Below, in pieces: positions 33,076-42,371 of a stretch of 54,427 nt of DNA. The position numbers were made by a program, and so were the translations under genes. Where the stretch lies: the NCBI GenBank assembly GCA_024680915.1, contig JAILBN010000118.1, positions 1-54,427 on the forward strand. Reading direction: 5' to 3'. Source of the DNA: Treponemataceae bacterium. GTDB taxonomy: Bacteria; Spirochaetota; Spirochaetia; Treponematales; Treponemataceae. Each line of letters opens with the position of its first letter. Positions within the stretch are counted from its first letter, which is position 1. The notes beneath the pieces are model-generated. The model had not been told where the DNA came from. It saw nothing but the letters and a program-made list of their open reading frames with translations, and searched no databases.

Positions 33076-36000
33076 ATGTTTTTAAATATCGTTACTATGG
33101 TGGTATGTCTTGCTGCTTTGTTTGTGTTCAGGCAGCTTGACAAGAAAAACCGGTCAATTGAAAAAGTAAAAAAATTCACTGACAAAGTTTTTTCTGATTT
33201 TGATTCCTATTTCACGGAAAAAAGCCGAGACATGCAGAATTCGGGGGCAGAGCTTTCGACTGCTCAAAGCGAGGCTGTCGCTGCTATAAAAAGACTTGAA
33301 AAAATAAAGCAGGAGACAGAGGAGCATATTGCAGGTCTTGATCAGACTAATTCCGCGGTCATAGAGATCCAGGATCGCATAAATAAATTCGACAGTATCA
33401 TAAAAGACGTTATCGAAATGACAGGAGCCGCGGAGGAGAATATGCTCCGGCTTCAGAATGAATCACGTTTCCTTGATAAGACCGCGAAACGTATCCAGAC
33501 TCAGAAGGAACAATTGGAATCGATAGAAGAGAAGCTGCCCACCTTAACCGAGGAATTCAATAGAACGAATGCAGACCGTCTCAAGGAAGAGAGCGACTCT
33601 CTTAGAAATTATCTTGAGACTACGAAAGAAGAATTGAAAGCAGGAACTGAAGAAGCTATCCGTAAAAATTCGGAGCTGCTGGCTACCATTCAAAGTACTT
33701 ATGAAGTCGCTTTTTCCGCAGCATCGGAGAAGTCTGGTGAGATTGAGGCAGAGGCTTTCCGGCGTATGCGGGAGGAGACCGATGCGAAAGTAAAGAATTG
33801 TAATGAAATCCTTTGTGCCGAAATAGAAAAATTCAGGCAGGATACCAAGACCATGCTGGAGAATCACAAGACAGCTACGATTTCTACGGCAGACGCTTTT
33901 AAGAAAAGTCTTTCTTCCCGTCTGGACAAGCTTGAGAACAAAGTTGAGTCTGCTGTGCAGAAAGCGACGGATAAGACGGATTCTGTTATAAATGCGGCAG
34001 AGACCAGGCTTAACGGAGCTGTTTCCCAATCAGAAGAACGTATGAAGACGGTTCTTGATGATGTGGTGAGAAAAACGGATGAGGCTGTCTCCGGAGTTGA
34101 GGAGCATACATCTTCTGCTGTTGCCGACATACGTGATAAGAATGAAAGCCTCTCTTCGGCTATAAAGGCTGAGATAGAAGAGAAAGTCAGCCTTTTCAAG
34201 GAGGAAACGGAACAATTCCTGCAGAATGTACGGAATGATACTGTCGAGAAGACAAGTGCCTGTACCAGTTCTTTAGTTGATGATGTGGCCTCCTTCAAGA
34301 CAGAGACAGATGGTAATCTTTCTAAGTTCCGTATTGAGGCTCAGGATTCCCTGAAGACTGTTCGTGACGAGGCTTTTGAGAATATCGCTTCCGTAAGGGA
34401 AGAAGCTGCGGAGGAGCTGGCTTCAGTTAAGAACGAAGCTTTGGAGAATATAAAGTCCCTTCAGTATGAGGCTGCTTCGAATCTTGAGACCGTGAAGAAA
34501 GAAGCTTCGGAAAATACCGAGTCGGTGCGTCAGGAGGCTCTTGATAGAATCACTGCGGTGCAGAAGGAGGCTTCAGAGAATATTCTTACAGTCAGAAGAG
34601 AAGCTGTTGAGGGAGTCGCCGCTGTACAGAAAGAAGTTTCTGCCAGTATCACAGCGATGCAGACTGGTACTTCCGATGGAATTGCCCGCTTGAAGGCTGA
34701 TACAGAGACGGATGTCGCGGCTGTCCGCAAGGAATCTGCAGATAAGCTTTTCGCTATAAAACGCGAGACAATGGACGGAATCGCAGCTTTGCAGACTGGT
34801 ATGGCCGCTGCTTTTGCCGTTCTTAGAAACGATACCGAAAGCGAAGTGAATGGTCTTAAGAACTTTACCAAGGATGAGCTTGCTGAGATCCGCAAGGTAA
34901 CTGCAAAGCAGCTTGGGGAGATACAGGAAGAAGCCAAGCAGAATGTCGAGGCTTTGGGAGCCGGTGTCAACTCCGATATGGCGAAAGCCCGTGAGGAGAA
35001 TAATCATACAATAGATATAATCAGGCAAGAGATAAGCGAACAGATTGACGGTCTGAAGGAGCTTACGCAAACTTCAATCTCAGACTTTAAGACTGAAACA
35101 GATGCCTCCATAGCTTCTTTGAAGGAAAATTCTGAGCAGCAGCTTTTGTCAGCAACGGAAGAGGCAGTTTCCAGAGCTGGCCAGCTAAAGGAAGAGACAC
35201 TTTCTTCTATAAATAGCATCAATGATGATGTAAAAAATCGGGTCGAAAAGCTTCTTTCAGAAATTATTGATCTTGAGACTGTCGTTCGTGAAAGAGCCAG
35301 AAATCATGAGCTTTCTGTCGATACAGAATTCACGACCTTGCTTGAGGATCTGCGGTCAAAGTTCATGGATCAGCTGAATGGATTCAATGTAGAGTCCAAG
35401 CTTATGCTTTCTAACCTTCAGACCGAGGTTCAGGAAAAATTAGATGAAATAAGGCAGGAGACCGTTTCTCTCTCACGGGAAGTTGAGAACGGTGCTCAGC
35501 AGCAGAATTCAGTCATTGAGGAAATGCTTAAGGATACTGATTCTAAATATGAGCGGATCGCGGCTGATAATTCACGTAAAGCGGATGAGCTTGAACGTAA
35601 TATTGCAGAAAGGACGGGTAAGGTTAATCAGAATCTTGAGGAACGGACCGTTGAGCTGGACCGGCAGATTGCTGAGAGAACCAGTGAGCTGGACCGGCAG
35701 ATTGCTGAGAGAACCAGCGAGCTTGACCGGCAGATTGCTGAAAAAACCAGTGAGCTGGACCGGCAGCTTGTTGAGAAAACTGGGGAGCTGGACAAGCTCC
35801 TTGCCGAGACTACGGACGGACTTGATAACGCTATAAATGAAAAAACGACTACGATTGCTAGAATCCTTGATGAAAAGACTGGCTCCCTTGATCAGAGAAT
35901 TGATGATCGTATTGATGAGATTAACCGTAATCTTGATGATAAGACATCCGAATCCAGGACGCTCATTGAGGCCTTCAGACTTAATTTTGATGAGGATTCA

Positions 36001-38913
36001 AGCCAACTTCTGGGAAATGCGAAAGAGACCTTGGATAAAATGGTACAGGATTGTGAATCTCAGATGTCCGAGATACATGAACGCAGCGCCAGAATAGAAA
36101 AGGAGCTTGATGAGCTTGCTCAAAGTACGGAGCAATTCAGGGCCAGCTCGAATGAGGAGCTGGATTCTCTTAGGCACATGCTTTCTGATACTTCTTCAGA
36201 GCTCAGGGCATCCCTATCATCCACATCGGAATCTATTCAGAACCGTGTGGAGAATACGGAAGCCGAACTTAGGTCTACTGTGGAGGAAGCCCTGGAAAAA
36301 TTCAAGACGGTAGCTCTCAATACGGAAGAGTCCTTGCAGTCTTTGATGGCAGAAACTGATAACCGGCTGTCAAAATCTCTTTCGGACATGGTTTCTAAAG
36401 AAGAAAACCACTGTGATGAGACTCTTGCCCAGCTTTCTGACAGGATGAGCAAGAAGGCAGATAGTATAGAGTCTGATTTTAACCAGAGGACCACGACATT
36501 TGCATCTTCCACAGAAAAACTGATAAAAGACTTGGATGAGAAAGTCGGGACTTCTGTTTCTGATTTGGAGAAGACTCTTAAGGATAGGACCGCTCAAAAT
36601 CAGGCGCATTGCGAGGAATTAATGAATAGTATAGAGGCTATGGTCCGGGAGCGCAGCGAAGGAATAAATGCAGTCTTGGATAAAGCCTTGAAAGAGACCT
36701 CCACCGTTTATTCGGAAAGGGAGAAAAAGCTTTTTGCCGAGCTTGATGAGAAGCTGGAGGAATACAAGAAAGATGCCTCTTACAGACTCAGCCGGCTGGA
36801 TGAAGCAGGTACGGAGATAGAAGGGCTTGAGCAGACACTCAGGACAAGCATTGATAATGCTGCTCTCCGGGCTGATGCAGAATTCGCAAAATATATACAG
36901 AAGCAGCAGCTTGCACAGGCTAATTTCGTCCAGGATATCTCTTCGCAGACAGACTCCATCACCGCCAAAGTGCAGTCTTTGGAATCATCCCTTAATGAGC
37001 TTAAGGAAAAAGCCTATGATAATGTCTCTGAGAAGCTGAAACTCTTTGAGGATGATTTCTTCAGGGATCTTGCGAAACGCAGTGATTTGATTGACGAGAA
37101 TATAAATCAGTGGAAGACGAGCTTTGACAGCCGGCTTTCGGGAATGGCTGATGAATATGAGAACTCCAGACGGACTATTGAGAACGAATACAGCGAGAAT
37201 CTTAAGGAACGCCTCCTTGCTGTACAGAATAAATTCCGGGAGCAGTCTGGCCGTCTGGAAGAGCTTGTAAAGAACTCTGAGAAAATGATACAGGAGAGGA
37301 TCGGAACTAACGAGCTTACAATACGTTCTTTCTTTGAGCAGCAAAGGGTAGAGCTGGAGAATACCGGTAATGCTGCCAGCGAATTCCTGCAGAAGGAGCT
37401 TGCTGCACAGAAGAGCGCAGCTGATGATCTTCTGAAAAAATATGAGAGGGAACTTTCATCCCGGCTTGAAGCTCTTGCCCAGAATGTTAACAATGCCCAG
37501 GAAAAAACGGACAGCTTCCTTGACAATGTTTTCAAAGATTTTGATTCATGGCGCGACCGTATGAATAATCAGTTCGATGAGTCTAAGGGGCTCTTCTCCG
37601 AAAAGCTGGAAAGCCTGAGTAAAAATGCGAATGACCTTATCGTTCAGGTTCAGCAGACTTTTGAGACGGATTTGGTCGATTTCAACAGGAAACGTGAAGA
37701 GGATCAGAACTCAACCCTTTCCCAAATGTCTGCCCTTAAGCAGGATGTGAACAGCGCGATTTCCTCTTATGAAGAGAAAAGTGCCCAGATTATGGAGCAG
37801 CTTCAGCAGTCATATAATGCTATGCTTGCGGAAACCCAGCACAATATCAGCGAGACGAATGCTGATTCAGAAAAGAAGCTTCGTGAGCTTAAGACCTTGG
37901 TCCAGGATATTCGTTCCAAAACGGATGATATTCAGGAAAAGGCTATGCACAAGATTCAGTCTGAGACCAATGCCCTCAACCTTACCCTGGATGAGCTTGA
38001 GAAGAGACTTAAGCAATATGCCAACCAGGCTCAGCTGATAGAGAAGACAGAGGATATGAAGAATAAGCTGGAGGAGCAGATCGGCATACTCCGTACAGAT
38101 TCTGCCAAGTTTGAGAACTTCCTGCAGGTTGCTGATGATGTGGAGCAGCATTTCTTGAAGGTACGTAAGATAGAGGAGGAAGTGAATGCCAAGGTTCAGC
38201 GTTTCTCAAGCGAGAAGAAGCGTATAGACCTTATGGAGGCAGACTTCAACAACCTTATGGTTCTGTCTAATACCATGGGACAGAAGATTAATGAGCTTCA
38301 GAACAGCCATGATGATCTTCAGGTCGTTCAGACCGATATACGTAAATTCCAGGATGCGGTGACGGAGCTTTCTGGAAAATATGAGCGTATAGAGAAAAAG
38401 AATCCAGTTTTGGATCAGACGATAATTAATCTGGATAAGTCCTTTGAGAATCTTCAGGAGCTGGAAAAAAGACTTGAGAACTGTAATACCGCCACTCAGA
38501 AAATTCCTGAGAAGCTGAGTGATATCCAGAGCGACATTTCGAAAATTCTGAATGCCGGGCCTAGAATCAATTCTGCTGTGGAGAAGCTTTCCTCTCTTGA
38601 CCATATAATAGCGGAGACAGAGACAAGGATGGAGGACCTTCAGAATTCCAGGATGCTTATCTCTAATACTGAGAACAGATTGCAGCAGCTTTCGAAGGAG
38701 GCTCAGGAACAGGTTAAGCTTCTTCATGATATTACGAAGGCAAACCAGGCAAGGCCTAAAAACGGCAAGGAGCATGCTCCGCCTATCGGTGTAAGGGATA
38801 ACGTAATAGAATTGGCCCACCAGGGATGGAAACCGGAGGAGATTGCCAACGCCCTGAAGCTTTCTATTTCGGAAGTTGAGTTGATTCTTGATTATAAAGG
38901 CTTGAAATCATAA
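33076..38913 (+). CDS. Giant membrane-anchored coiled-coil protein, SpiroCoCo-like
   Basis: A 1945-residue protein matching what I know as the spirochaete SpiroCoCo coiled-coil family. It begins with one membrane helix (MFLNIVTMVVCLAALFVF) and a basic RQLDKKNRS stretch, so the long rest is likely cytoplasmic. Residues about 275-725 are 41 unbroken 11-residue repeats with hydrophobic positions 1, 5 and 9; further coiled coil continues in shifted registers to about 1880. A near-identical ELDRQIAERTS array lies at 35653-35817. The last 45 residues (NVIELAHQGWKPEEIANALK..EVELIL) look like a helix-turn-helix. I start it at ATG 33076, which has GGGTGGGA upstream and places the helix at the N terminus; a TTG at 33028 is the alternative. 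It overlaps ispDF tail to tail. A structural role in the cell envelope or periplasmic flagella is speculation. Confidence 0.85.
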   Translation: MFLNIVTMVVCLAALFVFRQLDKKNRSIEKVKKFTDKVFSDFDSYFTEKSRDMQNSGAELSTAQSEAVAAIKRLEKIKQETEEHIAGLDQTNSAVIEIQDRINKFDSIIKDVIEMTGAAEENMLRLQNESRFLDKTAKRIQTQKEQLESIEEKLPTLTEEFNRTNADRLKEESDSLRNYLETTKEELKAGTEEAIRKNSELLATIQSTYEVAFSAASEKSGEIEAEAFRRMREETDAKVKNCNEILCAEIEKFRQDTKTMLENHKTATISTADAFKKSLSSRLDKLENKVESAVQKATDKTDSVINAAETRLNGAVSQSEERMKTVLDDVVRKTDEAVSGVEEHTSSAVADIRDKNESLSSAIKAEIEEKVSLFKEETEQFLQNVRNDTVEKTSACTSSLVDDVASFKTETDGNLSKFRIEAQDSLKTVRDEAFENIASVREEAAEELASVKNEALENIKSLQYEAASNLETVKKEASENTESVRQEALDRITAVQKEASENILTVRREAVEGVAAVQKEVSASITAMQTGTSDGIARLKADTETDVAAVRKESADKLFAIKRETMDGIAALQTGMAAAFAVLRNDTESEVNGLKNFTKDELAEIRKVTAKQLGEIQEEAKQNVEALGAGVNSDMAKAREENNHTIDIIRQEISEQIDGLKELTQTSISDFKTETDASIASLKENSEQQLLSATEEAVSRAGQLKEETLSSINSINDDVKNRVEKLLSEIIDLETVVRERARNHELSVDTEFTTLLEDLRSKFMDQLNGFNVESKLMLSNLQTEVQEKLDEIRQETVSLSREVENGAQQQNSVIEEMLKDTDSKYERIAADNSRKADELERNIAERTGKVNQNLEERTVELDRQIAERTSELDRQIAERTSELDRQIAEKTSELDRQLVEKTGELDKLLAETTDGLDNAINEKTTTIARILDEKTGSLDQRIDDRIDEINRNLDDKTSESRTLIEAFRLNFDEDSSQLLGNAKETLDKMVQDCESQMSEIHERSARIEKELDELAQSTEQFRASSNEELDSLRHMLSDTSSELRASLSSTSESIQNRVENTEAELRSTVEEALEKFKTVALNTEESLQSLMAETDNRLSKSLSDMVSKEENHCDETLAQLSDRMSKKADSIESDFNQRTTTFASSTEKLIKDLDEKVGTSVSDLEKTLKDRTAQNQAHCEELMNSIEAMVRERSEGINAVLDKALKETSTVYSEREKKLFAELDEKLEEYKKDASYRLSRLDEAGTEIEGLEQTLRTSIDNAALRADAEFAKYIQKQQLAQANFVQDISSQTDSITAKVQSLESSLNELKEKAYDNVSEKLKLFEDDFFRDLAKRSDLIDENINQWKTSFDSRLSGMADEYENSRRTIENEYSENLKERLLAVQNKFREQSGRLEELVKNSEKMIQERIGTNELTIRSFFEQQRVELENTGNAASEFLQKELAAQKSAADDLLKKYERELSSRLEALAQNVNNAQEKTDSFLDNVFKDFDSWRDRMNNQFDESKGLFSEKLESLSKNANDLIVQVQQTFETDLVDFNRKREEDQNSTLSQMSALKQDVNSAISSYEEKSAQIMEQLQQSYNAMLAETQHNISETNADSEKKLRELKTLVQDIRSKTDDIQEKAMHKIQSETNALNLTLDELEKRLKQYANQAQLIEKTEDMKNKLEEQIGILRTDSAKFENFLQVADDVEQHFLKVRKIEEEVNAKVQRFSSEKKRIDLMEADFNNLMVLSNTMGQKINELQNSHDDLQVVQTDIRKFQDAVTELSGKYERIEKKNPVLDQTIINLDKSFENLQELEKRLENCNTATQKIPEKLSDIQSDISKILNAGPRINSAVEKLSSLDHIIAETETRMEDLQNSRMLISNTENRLQQLSKEAQEQVKLLHDITKANQARPKNGKEHAPPIGVRDNVIELAHQGWKPEEIANALKLSISEVELILDYKGLKS
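33898..35250 (+). repeat. 41 consecutive hendecad (33-bp) coding repeats
   Basis: Reading in steps of 33 bp from FKKSLSSRLDK to INDDVKNRVEK, positions 1, 5 and 9 of nearly every unit are hydrophobic or Ala/Thr (for example VRDEAFENIAS, VREEAAEELAS, VKNEALENIKS). The register never slips in this span. The units have diverged in DNA, so the constraint is on the protein. Confidence 0.85.
35653..35817 (+). repeat. Five near-identical 33-bp tandem repeats in the coiled-coil gene
   Basis: Units at 35653, 35686, 35719, 35752 and 35785 encode ELDRQIAERTS-like hendecads. The first two differ only in the last base and the later ones drift. This is a recent tandem expansion and a likely site of length variation between strains. 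Confidence 0.9.
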
Positions 38914-40137
38914 ATGGGATATGAGGCAGGTGACCCAGGCTTCTACTGCCTCGCCCCTGCCTATTTTTCCGATTTTCTCGCCGGTCTTTGCCTTGACGAA
39001 AACACTTTCTGCCGGACATTCCAGAACACTAGCGATGCTTTCTCTGACTTGCAGACGGTAGGGAAGGAATTTTGGTCTCTCCAAAGCTATTACACAGTCG
39101 ATATTTTCCAGCTTCCAGCCCTCGTCTTTGACTTTTTGCCAGGCTTCTTTCAAAAGCTTACGGGAGTCTGCTCCCTTCCAACGGTCATCGGAGGGCGGGA
39201 AAAGCTCTCCGATATCGCCAAGGCCGGCGGCTCCTAAAAGGGCATCCGTTATTGCATGAAGCAGGACATCTCCATCGGAATGGCCGTCCTCTCCTTTCTC
39301 GAAAGGAATATCCACACCTCCGATAATAAGCTTTCTGCCTTCCGTAAGCCTGTGAAGGTCGTAGCCCAGTCCTGTGCGTATTTTCATAGTGGTGCCTCCC
39401 GGAATATCAGTGGCGAAGGTTATTTTTTTATTTGCGGTGGATCCTTTTGAAAGATGGACGGGTCCGTAGTAGGCAGTCCAGACTGTGGTGTCATCAGTGC
39501 AGTCGTTGCGGTTTTCTCCTGCGGCAGCGCGGTGGGCGGCAAGAAGCTTCTGAAAGTCGAAGCATTGTGGTGTCTGAAGGCAGAATATGCTTTTTCTGTC
39601 TAAGTATGACCTGATAATCTTTTCCTGCCCATCCAAGCCTTTTCCCCCATCAAGACTTTCCGTGGCGGCTAAAGTATCTGTCGCAGGCACGGCTGGTACG
39701 GCGGCTCCGTATTGTTCTGCCGCTTTACACACATCCTCAATTATCTCTGTATTTACCCAGGGACGGGCAGCATCGTGGATGAGAACAAAGCCTGTCTGCT
39801 CTCCCGATTCTGTTTCCGCCAAGGCCTCAAGGGCTTTTCTTACTGATTCCTGCCTTGTGCCGCCGCCTTCAGTGAAAATAAGCTTTATGGAATGTTTTTC
39901 CAGTAATCTTCTGATATCAGGATCCGAGAAAAAAGCTTCTTCGGTTTGAGTTCTTTTGTCCGCAGGGTAAGTAATAACTATTATTGAGAGTTTTTTTCCC
40001 AGGGTCCTGATAAAAATAGAACAGGCTTCAGAAAGAACACTTCCCTTTCCCAGGGGAAGAAATTCTTTTTTTATGCCTGTTCCTATTCTTGTTGATGAGC
40101 CTGCAGCTGTCAAAACAAGGGCTGCTTTATTCCTCAT
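38908..40137 (-). CDS. ispDF: Bifunctional IspD/IspF isoprenoid enzyme
   Basis: A fusion of two enzymes of the non-mevalonate isoprenoid pathway, acting at steps 3 and 5 (CTP transfer to methylerythritol phosphate, and cyclisation to the cyclodiphosphate). The IspD half has LTAAGSSTRIGTGIKKEFLPL and VLIHDAARPWV; the IspF half starts near TGLGYDLHRLTEGRKLIIGG, with zinc ligands D and H in YDLH, then GHSDGDVLLHAI and ALERPKFLPY. About 409 residues, normal for the fusion. The start at 40137 (MRNKAALVL) lies inside the 3' end of carD, overlapping by 11 bp, so translation is coupled; an in-frame ATG at 40143 is also possible. Its stop overlaps the coiled-coil gene's stop on the other strand by 6 bp. 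Confidence 0.96.
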   Translation of the reverse strand: MRNKAALVLTAAGSSTRIGTGIKKEFLPLGKGSVLSEACSIFIRTLGKKLSIIVITYPADKRTQTEEAFFSDPDIRRLLEKHSIKLIFTEGGGTRQESVRKALEALAETESGEQTGFVLIHDAARPWVNTEIIEDVCKAAEQYGAAVPAVPATDTLAATESLDGGKGLDGQEKIIRSYLDRKSIFCLQTPQCFDFQKLLAAHRAAAGENRNDCTDDTTVWTAYYGPVHLSKGSTANKKITFATDIPGGTTMKIRTGLGYDLHRLTEGRKLIIGGVDIPFEKGEDGHSDGDVLLHAITDALLGAAGLGDIGELFPPSDDRWKGADSRKLLKEAWQKVKDEGWKLENIDCVIALERPKFLPYRLQVRESIASVLECPAESVFVKAKTGEKIGKIGRGEAVEAWVTCLISHL

Positions 40138-40765
40138 CTCCGTCATCATCGTCATCTTCTTCCATGTCGTCTACTGCGCCCACATCCTCATCGTCCATGA
40201 ATTCTGAGTTCTCATCATCAAAATCGTCATCATCGTTGGAGGAGACTTTACTGTCTTTTGCCAGTCCAAGAGGCTCCAGCTTAGCATGTATCAGGGCTTC
40301 GACTTCTTTCACGGATTTTGAGAGCGCGAAGGAAATTTCATCTTCCAGTAATTTTTTAGCAGAGTCATACAATTTTCGCTCAAGTATAGGAAGCTCCTTT
40401 ATTTTGCTTCTGTGGTAAAGGCAGCGGACAATAGAGGCTATGTCCTGTACAGAACCTTTTTTGAGCAGATCCAGATTCATCTGGTATCTTAATTTCCAGT
40501 CCGTAGTTACAGGTTCGAATTCTTCGCCTATCATATCCAGAGCTTTCTGAGCTTCTTCCGCAGAAACGATGGCCCGTATTCCCAGCTCCTCGCTGCGGCT
40601 TACAGGAACAAGCACCGTCATGTCGGATACTTCAAGGTATATGACATAGTAAAGAATCATGGTATCCTTGAATTTTCTTTCTTTGATTTCGATTATTTTA
40701 CCAACACCTTGGCTTGGATAGACAATCTTCTGATCAACTTGAAACGTTGGTTTTGTGTTACTCAT
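40127..40765 (-). CDS. carD: CarD-family RNA polymerase-binding regulator with acidic tail
   Basis: A 212-residue CarD/CdnL-type protein, which binds the RNA polymerase beta subunit and steadies open promoter complexes. The N-terminal RNAP-interaction (Tudor-like) domain is QKIVYPSQGVGKIIEI..YYVIYLE..MTVLVPV. A helical DNA-contact domain follows (about 75-170). The last 38 residues are an acidic tail with 24 D/E, unusual for the family, encoded by a GAT/GAC-rich stretch in which the ispDF start lies. It has its own near-consensus promoter, with -10 only 8 nt before the ATG. carD also lies beside ispD and ispF in mycobacteria, so the pairing is old or repeatedly selected. Confidence 0.93.
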   Translation of the reverse strand: MSNTKPTFQVDQKIVYPSQGVGKIIEIKERKFKDTMILYYVIYLEVSDMTVLVPVSRSEELGIRAIVSAEEAQKALDMIGEEFEPVTTDWKLRYQMNLDLLKKGSVQDIASIVRCLYHRSKIKELPILERKLYDSAKKLLEDEISFALSKSVKEVEALIHAKLEPLGLAKDSKVSSNDDDDFDDENSEFMDDEDVGAVDDMEEDDDDDGDEE

Positions 40766-40802
40766 ATATCTCCATTATACCATAAATTGCAATCAGGGTC
40801 AA
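40763..40802 (-). promoter_or_regulatory. Strong promoter and leaderless start of carD
   Basis: On the minus strand, -35 TTGACC (40797-40802) and -10 TATAAT (40774-40779) are 17 bp apart, close to consensus. The ATG at 40765 lies 8 nt after the -10. GGAG occurs directly after the -10, but upstream of or at the predicted start site, so it cannot serve as a ribosome-binding site from this promoter. Confidence 0.7.
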
Positions 40803-40838
40803 AAGACTTTTATACTTTACATATAAGATTATAAAAGA

Positions 40839-42371
40839 TTAAAGGTTAAACTCCGAGACAGTAGCTGTTACTTCCCTGAAATAAAGATACTTGAAGGGAT
40901 GTATGTCCAAAGCGTTGGGAAACCAGCCTCCGATTTCTTCCAGATCAATGCAGTTTGTCGTTATTAAGTGGCAAAGGGGTATGATAACCGCGTCATCAAG
41001 CATCAATTGTTCCGCTTCTGCCAGTTTTTCATATCTTTTTGTGGTGTTGGTAATGGAATTCGCCTCATTCAGCAGATTGTCGAATTTTTCATTCTTCCAA
41101 TTGGTCACGTTCAGGTTTGAATCACTCTTGAAAAGCTCCAGGAAAGCTATGGGGTCTGAGAAATCTCCTATCCATGAGTATAGGAACATATCTCCGGTGG
41201 AGAAATCTTTTTGGTAATAGGTGGCAGGGTCTTTTATCTTTATATCAAGTTTTACGTTGAGTTTTTCCCAAGCCTTCTTAATCTCCTCTGCTATGAAAAG
41301 GAGAAAATCGTTCTCAGGAATTTCTATAAGGACTGTGAAGGCTCCGTCAGGGTAACCCGCTTCCTCAAGAAGCTCCTTTGAAAGCTCTATATCATTATCT
41401 CCTATGCCGGGTATAGCTGGATAATCCGACAGGGGGAATACGAGAGTGTCCGCGGGAATGTTGAAGGATTCCCGGATATCATCCCAAGGGACAGCAGAAA
41501 GGAGGGCATTGCGGACAAGGCTGTTGCTCAGGGGCTCGCTCCTCAGGACGAAGAATAGATATTGGGTACCGAACAAGACGGAATCATAGAGGGCTTCCTG
41601 ATTGTATATGTCATCCTGATTAAAATCGTCCAAGAGCCAGTTTGCTTTTCCTGTGTTGAAAAGATAGTTGTTCTCCTCTGCATCTGAAGAGAGTAATATT
41701 TTGATTGACGGGATGGATACATGCTCGACCCCGTAGAAATAAGGGTTCTTTGACAAGAGAAGCTCTGATTCAGAGACAGAATCTATGACGTAGGCTCCTG
41801 AGAAAACACCTTCTTTTTCAGAGACCGCACTGAAGGCATGATGGCAAAGTATTCTGTCCAGGTAGGCCACCGGAGAGGAGAGTCTTACAGTAAGCTTGTT
41901 GTCTGTTACTATTATCTTTACATCTTCTGCCTTGCCTCTTCCTTTCCTATATTCAGCGGCTCCCTTTATGCAATCCAGCAGTGAGGCATAGGGGGCGTCG
42001 TCTCCCAGGGCAAGAAGCGACAACCAGCTTTTTTTTATTGATTCCGCTGTTATGGGGCTTCCATCACTGAAAAAAATGTTATCCCGCATTATGAAGGACC
42101 AGGTTTTTTTATCCCTGGATATCTTGTATGAGCTGATCAGTCCCTTTTCCGCTTTCAATGATAAGGGATTATAGGTGAATAATCCCTCATACATTGCCGT
42201 AAGAATTTGTGCTTCATTGCTATAGGATGCTGTATGGGGGTTAAGATCAGGAAGGGTCGAGGTCATTATGACTGTCAGTTCCTTTTGTTCTTCTGCTACT
42301 TGGGCTGACATTGCCAGCGAGAATGTTAGAAAGCACAGTAATAGCACTGCTTTTTTTATTGATTTATACAT
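40839..42371 (-). CDS. Peptide/nickel-type substrate-binding protein (SBP_bac_5), orphan
   Basis: A 510-residue exported protein of the OppA/DppA class, with signal peptide (KAVLLLCFLTFSLAMSAQ) and the family start LTVIMTSTLPDLNPHTASYSNEAQ (read in two parts), TAMYEGLF and WSFIMRDNIFFSDGSPITAESIKKSW. It should bind peptides or related ligands outside the cell. No permease or ATPase gene lies nearby. Its ATG overlaps by 8 bp the stop of the unknown 470-residue protein upstream, so the two are translated together. The gap to carD (40766-40838) is AT-rich with no clear terminator. Confidence 0.88.
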   Translation of the reverse strand: MYKSIKKAVLLLCFLTFSLAMSAQVAEEQKELTVIMTSTLPDLNPHTASYSNEAQILTAMYEGLFTYNPLSLKAEKGLISSYKISRDKKTWSFIMRDNIFFSDGSPITAESIKKSWLSLLALGDDAPYASLLDCIKGAAEYRKGRGKAEDVKIIVTDNKLTVRLSSPVAYLDRILCHHAFSAVSEKEGVFSGAYVIDSVSESELLLSKNPYFYGVEHVSIPSIKILLSSDAEENNYLFNTGKANWLLDDFNQDDIYNQEALYDSVLFGTQYLFFVLRSEPLSNSLVRNALLSAVPWDDIRESFNIPADTLVFPLSDYPAIPGIGDNDIELSKELLEEAGYPDGAFTVLIEIPENDFLLFIAEEIKKAWEKLNVKLDIKIKDPATYYQKDFSTGDMFLYSWIGDFSDPIAFLELFKSDSNLNVTNWKNEKFDNLLNEANSITNTTKRYEKLAEAEQLMLDDAVIIPLCHLITTNCIDLEEIGGWFPNALDIHPFKYLYFREVTATVSEFNL

